Assembly (NCBI RefSeq): GCF_018118585.1
Contig: NZ_CP069421.1
Coordinates: 1 to 64,000 of the forward strand
Direction: 5' to 3'
Origin: Aristaeella lactis
GTDB lineage: Bacteria; Bacillota; Clostridia; Christensenellales; Aristaeellaceae
Length of the DNA stretch: 64,000 nt
Part shown: positions 60,501 through 64,000 of the stretch, piece after piece
How the letters are laid out: each line of letters starts with the position of its first letter
How positions within the stretch are numbered: position 1 is the first letter of the stretch
The notes under the pieces: model-generated
Seen by the model: the letters and a program-made list of their open reading frames with translations, nothing else
What the model was told of the DNA's origin: nothing
Databases searched by the model: none
Translations under genes and position numbers: made by a program

Positions 60501-60516
60501 GTGAAAACGTTTACTG
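60501..60516. promoter_or_regulatory. LacI-type operator
   Basis: GAAAACGTTTAC centred on AAACGTTT, about 10-20 bases after the predicted transcription start of the lacI-type gene. The CG-centred palindrome is typical of LacI/PurR/CcpA sites, so CcpA binding is an alternative. Confidence 0.6.
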
Positions 60517-60525
60517 TTTTTTCAT

Positions 60526-60554
60526 ATCATACAGTATTATGTAACCGATGTCAA
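60526..60554 (-). promoter_or_regulatory. Promoter of the LacI-type gene
   Basis: TTGACA and TATGAT on the minus strand with a 17-base spacer. Confidence 0.75.
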
Positions 60555-60606
60555 CTACTTATCCGGTCAAAATGTAACATTTTGCAAAAATGAGACAAAA
60601 AACGGC

Positions 60607-60637
60607 CAAAAAAGAACGGCTTTATGTAAGCCGTTCT
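60607..60637 (-). terminator. Terminator after thiT
   Basis: AGAACGGC / GCCGTTCT stem followed on the minus strand by TTTTTT. Confidence 0.82.
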
Positions 60638-60658
60638 GCAAAATGTATATAATGATGA

Positions 60659-61357
60659 TTACCTTGAAGCGGATTTCATGATCCTCATAACAGGCTTTGC
60701 AATAATGAAAGCCAGGATGATGCAGATCACAATTTCGGGGATCAGGTAAGTTCCGTTATATACCAGGCTTGCTACCGGGGCGGTTTCCCAGAACATGATA
60801 CCAGCCAGCGTGGCGGAAAGGGCGCGGCCGAGGGCGGCAATGACCATGGCGGCATAGAGCCCCCACTTTTCAGGCATCTTCCGGGACAGACCGGCCAGAC
60901 CAAGGGCAGCGAAGGCCAGCAGGTAATCCAGCGCGAACTGCCAGACATTCAGGAACCATCCGCCCTGGAGATACTGCAGCACGCCGTAGACCAGACCGGT
61001 CAGCAGGCCAGGGCCTACCCCGTACGCGGCGGAGAAAAGCATGATCGGCAGCATGCTGGCAGGAGTTACGGAACCGCCCTGGGGCATCCTGTACAGCCGG
61101 ATGCAGCTGAGCACAAAGGACAACGCAACGGAAAGTGCTCCGAAGGACAGCATCCTCGCGTCCCATTTGCGGGAAGTTTTGGAGATGGTCAGGAGAATGG
61201 CACCCAGTGCGACCAGGACAGCCAGGGCGATCCAGACGGTCAGGGGCGTTTCAGCGAATTTTTCAAAGGCTTTCTGCAGCCAGGTGGGTTCGGAAGCGGC
61301 GGTTTCGGCAGCTTCTTCAGCCAGGGCAGAGGTGAACATCCAGGAAAACATAATCAA
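60659..61357 (-). CDS. thiT: ThiT-type thiamin ECF transporter S component
   Basis: Membrane protein of 232 residues. After a non-conserved N-terminal segment with one extra hydrophobic stretch (~1-15) and an acidic patch, about six membrane segments follow. The thiamin-site motif YRMPQGGSVTPASMLPI (near 108-124) and ALDYLLAFAALGLAG (near 159) are characteristic of ThiT/YuaJ. Uptake needs a shared ECF ATPase module not present here. A TPP riboswitch with terminator controls it. Confidence 0.92.
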   Translation of the reverse strand: MIMFSWMFTSALAEEAAETAASEPTWLQKAFEKFAETPLTVWIALAVLVALGAILLTISKTSRKWDARMLSFGALSVALSFVLSCIRLYRMPQGGSVTPASMLPIMLFSAAYGVGPGLLTGLVYGVLQYLQGGWFLNVWQFALDYLLAFAALGLAGLSRKMPEKWGLYAAMVIAALGRALSATLAGIMFWETAPVASLVYNGTYLIPEIVICIILAFIIAKPVMRIMKSASR

Positions 61358-61394
61358 ACCCTCCGAATTCTGTTAGTTTCCGGTGTGCGAGCAA

Positions 61395-61426
61395 ACAAAA
61401 ATCCCACATGCGCGATGACATGCGGG
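61395..61426 (-). terminator. Expression-platform terminator of the TPP riboswitch
   Basis: CCCGCATG / CATGTGGG stem followed on the minus strand by ATTTTTG, between aptamer and thiT; formed when TPP is bound. Confidence 0.85.
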
Positions 61427-61451
61427 AAGCGGTTTGGTTTGATGACGGCCG

Positions 61452-61530
61452 CTTCCCTACGGTAGGATTACCTACACAGGTTCCAAGGGTCAGGCGTATG
61501 CCTTCTCAGCCGGATACCGGCCCCCCCAGC
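61452..61530 (-). promoter_or_regulatory. TPP riboswitch (THI element)
   Basis: On the minus strand the conserved aptamer parts are GGCTGAGAAGGC, GACCCTTGGAACCTG and CCGTAGGGAAGC in the correct order and spacing, with the GGGGGGCC P1/P2 side upstream. It switches thiT off by termination when thiamin pyrophosphate is plentiful. Confidence 0.96.
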
Positions 61531-61556
61531 GTCAATGTTCGCGTCGGAACAGCGTC

Positions 61557-61584
61557 ATTATATCACCCGCCCCTTGTTTGTCAA
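61557..61584 (-). promoter_or_regulatory. Promoter of the thiT riboswitch transcript
   Basis: Perfect TTGACA and TATAAT on the minus strand with a 16-base spacer, about 20 bases before the aptamer. Confidence 0.85.
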
Positions 61585-61697
61585 CAGGAATACGGTACAG
61601 GAACATGATTCGCACAGGAGATTGCCGAAAAGAAGACTTGACGGTTTCAGGGCAGGGGATTACCCTGTCTCTGTGACAGGAAAGGAAGGTGCAGCCG

Positions 61698-62318
61698 GTG
61701 CAGAGATGTGTGATCATCGGAGGAGCTGAAATCCGCCGGTACCAGCGGATCCGCGAAAGCCTGCGGAAGGATGACTGGCTGGTGTACTGTGACGGCGGCC
61801 TGAAACACATACCGGAGATCGGAAGGGAACCAAACCTGATCGTAGGTGACTTTGACTCCCATGAAAAACCGGAAACTGATATTGAAACGATCGTGCTGCC
61901 ACGGGAAAAGGATGATACGGATACGGTTTACGCCGTGAAGGAAGCCGTCCGGCGCGGATACAGGGAGTTTCTCCTGGTTGGAGTGACGGGAGAACGGTTT
62001 GACCACACTTTCGGGAATATCTCCCTGCTGCTGTACCTGGACTCCCTGGATATTCCCGCACGGATCCTGGATGATTATTCGGAGATGAGCGTTGTCTCCC
62101 GTGTGCCCGCGGAAGTGGAGGACAGCTGTTCGTATTTCTCCCTGCTGAATATCAGCGGAACCGCAAAGGGCATCAGCATCCGAAACGCCAAATACCCGCT
62201 TACGGACGGGGAGATCACCAGCGAATACCAGTACGGGATCAGCAATGAGGTTTTGCCGGGCAGAACCGCGCAGGTTTACGTGCGGGAGGGAAGACTGCTG
62301 CTTGTGAAGGTTATATAA
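61698..62318 (+). CDS. thiN: Thiamin pyrophosphokinase
   Basis: Cytoplasmic enzyme of 206 residues that makes thiamin pyrophosphate from thiamin and ATP, the ligand of the adjacent riboswitch. Motifs YCDGGLKHI near 30, NLIVGDFDSHEKP near 48, KDDTDTVYAV near 72-81 and GERFDHTFGN near 100 are diagnostic. The start is a GTG: 61698 has AAGGAAGG eight bases upstream, whereas the GTG at 61689 overlaps that site. Divergent from thiT. Confidence 0.93.
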   Translation: MQRCVIIGGAEIRRYQRIRESLRKDDWLVYCDGGLKHIPEIGREPNLIVGDFDSHEKPETDIETIVLPREKDDTDTVYAVKEAVRRGYREFLLVGVTGERFDHTFGNISLLLYLDSLDIPARILDDYSEMSVVSRVPAEVEDSCSYFSLLNISGTAKGISIRNAKYPLTDGEITSEYQYGISNEVLPGRTAQVYVREGRLLLVKVI

Positions 62319-62361
62319 TGAAGCAGATTGTTTGTTTCTTGTTCTTTCAGGAACTCTCCCC

Positions 62362-62390
62362 TTGACGGAGCCCGGCTTCCGTAATACCAT
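62362..62390 (+). promoter_or_regulatory. Promoter of the T-box transcript
   Basis: TTGACG and TACCAT with a 17-base spacer, just before Stem I of the T-box leader. Confidence 0.5.
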
Positions 62391-62397
62391 GGCGTTG

Positions 62398-62660
62398 CGA
62401 TGAAGGAGATCCAGTAAGTAAACAGGTATTCCGTACAGAGAGCTGCCGGGCGGTGTGAGGCAGCCGGAGCTGTTGAACCGAAATACTCTCCGGAGCTGTT
62501 ATCTGAATCCCGACAGGGTAGTAGGAGAGCCGGGGGCGCCCGATACAGCGCAAAGGATATGAAAGTATCCGGAGGCCGTTTCCGACGGAACGGCAAAATA
62601 AGAGGTGGTACCGCGATGATTATTCGCCCTCTGTGTCCAGACGGACACAGGGGCTTTTTT
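62398..62660 (+). promoter_or_regulatory. T-box leader controlling the symporter gene
   Basis: Uncharged-tRNA sensor. Stem I parts include GATGAAGGAGA, AGTAAGTA and AGAGAGCTGCC with GGCGGTGTGAGG. The T-box core AGAGGTGGTACCGCG is at 62601-62615. The specifier loop reads GAACCGAAATAC; CCG (62478-62480, Pro) directly after GAA is the best candidate, with CGA or UAC possible. The TGGT bulge requires a tRNA ending ACCA (discriminator A), compatible with tRNA-Pro. Confidence 0.93.
62626..62660 (+). terminator. T-box terminator
   Basis: GCCCTCTGTGTCC / GGACACAGGGGC stem with six T; competes with the antiterminator formed by the T-box core. Confidence 0.9.
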
Positions 62661-62693
62661 CATGAAACGGTACCCCGGAAAGAAGGAAAACTT

Positions 62694-64000
62694 ATGGCAT
62701 TCGGCGATCTGGCACTCAAACTCGGTATGCTTCTGGTCTTCTTTGGCGTCATGGTCTATGTGGGCTTCTACTGCAGGAAGCACTCCACCGATGTGAACGG
62801 TTTCGTGCTCGGCGGACGGAGCGTTGGTCCCTGGCTGACAGCCTTTGCTTACGGTACATCCTATTTCTCTGCTGTTATTTTTGTCGGCTATGCCGGACAG
62901 TTTGGCTGGAAATTCGGTATTGCTGCCACATGGGTCGGTATCGGCAACGCACTCATCGGTTCCCTGATGGCGTGGGTTATCCTTGGCCGGCGTACCCGGA
63001 TCATGACCCAGCACCTTTCCAGTGCAACTATGCCGGACTTCTTCAGCAAGCGCTTCTCGGCGCCTTCCCTGAAGATCGCGGCTTCCATTATTATTTTCAT
63101 CTTTATGATCCCTTATACAGCTTCCCTGTATAACGGCCTGAGCCGCCTGTTCAATATGGCTTTCAACGTGGATTATTCTGTCTGCGTGATCGTTATGGCG
63201 GTGCTGACTGCCATTTATGTGATCGTCGGCGGCTATATGGCCACCGCGGTGAATGACTTTATCCAGGGCCTGATCATGCTGGTGGGTATCGTCGCGGTGA
63301 TTGCCGCGGTACTCGGAAGCAAGGGCGGCTTCATGGCTTCTCTGCAGGGGCTGGCTGCCGCACAGGACGCGGGCATCGCAAACGGATCCGTTCCGGGCAT
63401 CTTCAATTCCTTCTTCGGGCCTGATCCGCTGAGCCTGTTTGGTGTGGTCATCCTGACATCCCTGGGTACCTGGGGCCTTCCCCAGATGGTCGGCAAGTTC
63501 TATGCGATCAAGAGTGAAGCACATATCCATAAAGGAACCATTATCTCCACCGTGTTCGCGATGGTGGTTGCGGGCGGATGCTATTTCCTGGGCGGATTTG
63601 GCCGGCTGTTTGCCGCAGAACTCGGTGCGGCGGAAGGCGGAACTCCCGCGGGCGGTTTTGACAACGTCATTCCGACCATGCTGAAAACCCTGTCTCCCTT
63701 CCTGATCGCGGTCGTAATCATCCTGGTGCTTTCCGCCTCCATGTCCACCCTGTCCTCCCTGGTGCTGACTTCCTCCTCCACAGTGACCCTGGATCTGCTC
63801 AAGGGCCGCGTTGTTAAGGAAATGGACGAGAAAAAGCAGCTGCTGGTTATGCGGGTGCTGATCGTGGTGTTTATTGTGATCTCCGCGGCGCTGGCAATTG
63901 TTCAGGCAAATTCAAGTGTAGCCTTTATCGCCCAGGCTATGGGCGTCAGCTGGGGCGCGATGGCCGGTGCTTTCCTGGCCCCCTTCCTCTACGGACTGTA
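62694..64000 (+). CDS. Sodium/solute symporter (SSS family), partial at window end
   Basis: First 435 codons of a membrane transporter with at least eleven hydrophobic segments; the frame is still open at the last base. GFVLGGRSVGPWLTAFAYG near residue 36, the Na+-site region and STLSSLVLTSSSTVTLDL near 346 are typical of the proline/pantothenate symporter family (PutP-like). AGAAGGAAAA precedes the ATG. Control by an amino-acid-specific T-box suggests an amino acid substrate, with proline the leading candidate. Confidence 0.9.
   Translation, partial: MAFGDLALKLGMLLVFFGVMVYVGFYCRKHSTDVNGFVLGGRSVGPWLTAFAYGTSYFSAVIFVGYAGQFGWKFGIAATWVGIGNALIGSLMAWVILGRRTRIMTQHLSSATMPDFFSKRFSAPSLKIAASIIIFIFMIPYTASLYNGLSRLFNMAFNVDYSVCVIVMAVLTAIYVIVGGYMATAVNDFIQGLIMLVGIVAVIAAVLGSKGGFMASLQGLAAAQDAGIANGSVPGIFNSFFGPDPLSLFGVVILTSLGTWGLPQMVGKFYAIKSEAHIHKGTIISTVFAMVVAGGCYFLGGFGRLFAAELGAAEGGTPAGGFDNVIPTMLKTLSPFLIAVVIILVLSASMSTLSSLVLTSSSTVTLDLLKGRVVKEMDEKKQLLVMRVLIVVFIVISAALAIVQANSSVAFIAQAMGVSWGAMAGAFLAPFLYGL

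Overview
The window reads as a chromosomal piece of a Gram-positive anaerobe of the class Clostridia, probably from a gut or rumen community. Evidence for this is a T-box leader, a TPP riboswitch in front of a ThiT-type ECF subunit, a DUF4317 protein, a VanZ-like protein, a MocR regulator, LytS/YesM-AraC two-component genes and strong AGGAGG ribosome sites. Most genes are GC-rich in codon use. The stretch 28.8-30.0 kb is clearly more AT-rich. Several solute-binding proteins lack an obvious lipobox, so placement below class level is uncertain. No insertion sequence, phage, rRNA or CRISPR array is visible.

Layout. 1-9.6 kb: a co-directional block with an ABC-2 exporter pair, a membrane protein with a Gly/Gln/Asn-rich region, a MoxR ATPase, a DUF58 protein and two von Willebrand A membrane proteins. 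9.7-15.9 kb: a SUV3-like RNA helicase, a metallo-beta-lactamase-fold hydrolase and the TldD/TldE protease pair. 16-23.2 kb (minus): flavodoxin-like reductase, ABC exporter, MATE exporter, aldo/keto reductase, VOC protein, SDR and a GH10 xylanase without signal peptide. 23.4-29.9 kb: an iron alcohol dehydrogenase behind a MerR-type promoter, an AraC regulator, thioesterase, M42 peptidase, DUF4317 protein, tRNA-Arg(CCU), then an AT-rich helix-turn-helix gene with two perfect operators. 30-36.8 kb (minus): O6-alkylguanine methyltransferase and a ribose-type ABC transporter with isomerase, PfkB kinase and class II aldolase, which look like a complete pentose or ketose catabolic operon.

37-45 kb: a small secreted protein with the cystatin signature, a truncated MocR regulator lacking the PLP lysine, a divergent ECF S component, a hotdog thioesterase and a minus-strand chorismate operon (aroB, aroC, an aroE-aroK fusion, aroQ, aroA). 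45-49.7 kb: a GT4 glycosyltransferase, a VanZ-VOC fusion, a phospholipase C-like protein and a VanY-type carboxypeptidase. 49.7-58.6 kb: a lipoprotein sugar sensor, histidine kinase and response regulator directly before a YtfQ/YtfR/YtfT/YjfF-type furanose ABC transporter whose binding protein is a paralogue of the sensor. 58.7-64 kb: a secreted putative cysteine hydrolase with a LacI regulator, the riboswitch-controlled thiamin transporter ThiT divergent from thiamin pyrophosphokinase, and a T-box-controlled sodium/solute symporter that runs off the window.

A dispersed family of tandem 7-base repeats lies at seven gene junctions (about 1.85, 3.3, 4.3, 5.3, 39.7, 42.6 and 43.8 kb). In several cases it supplies the stop codon or the first codons of the adjoining gene.
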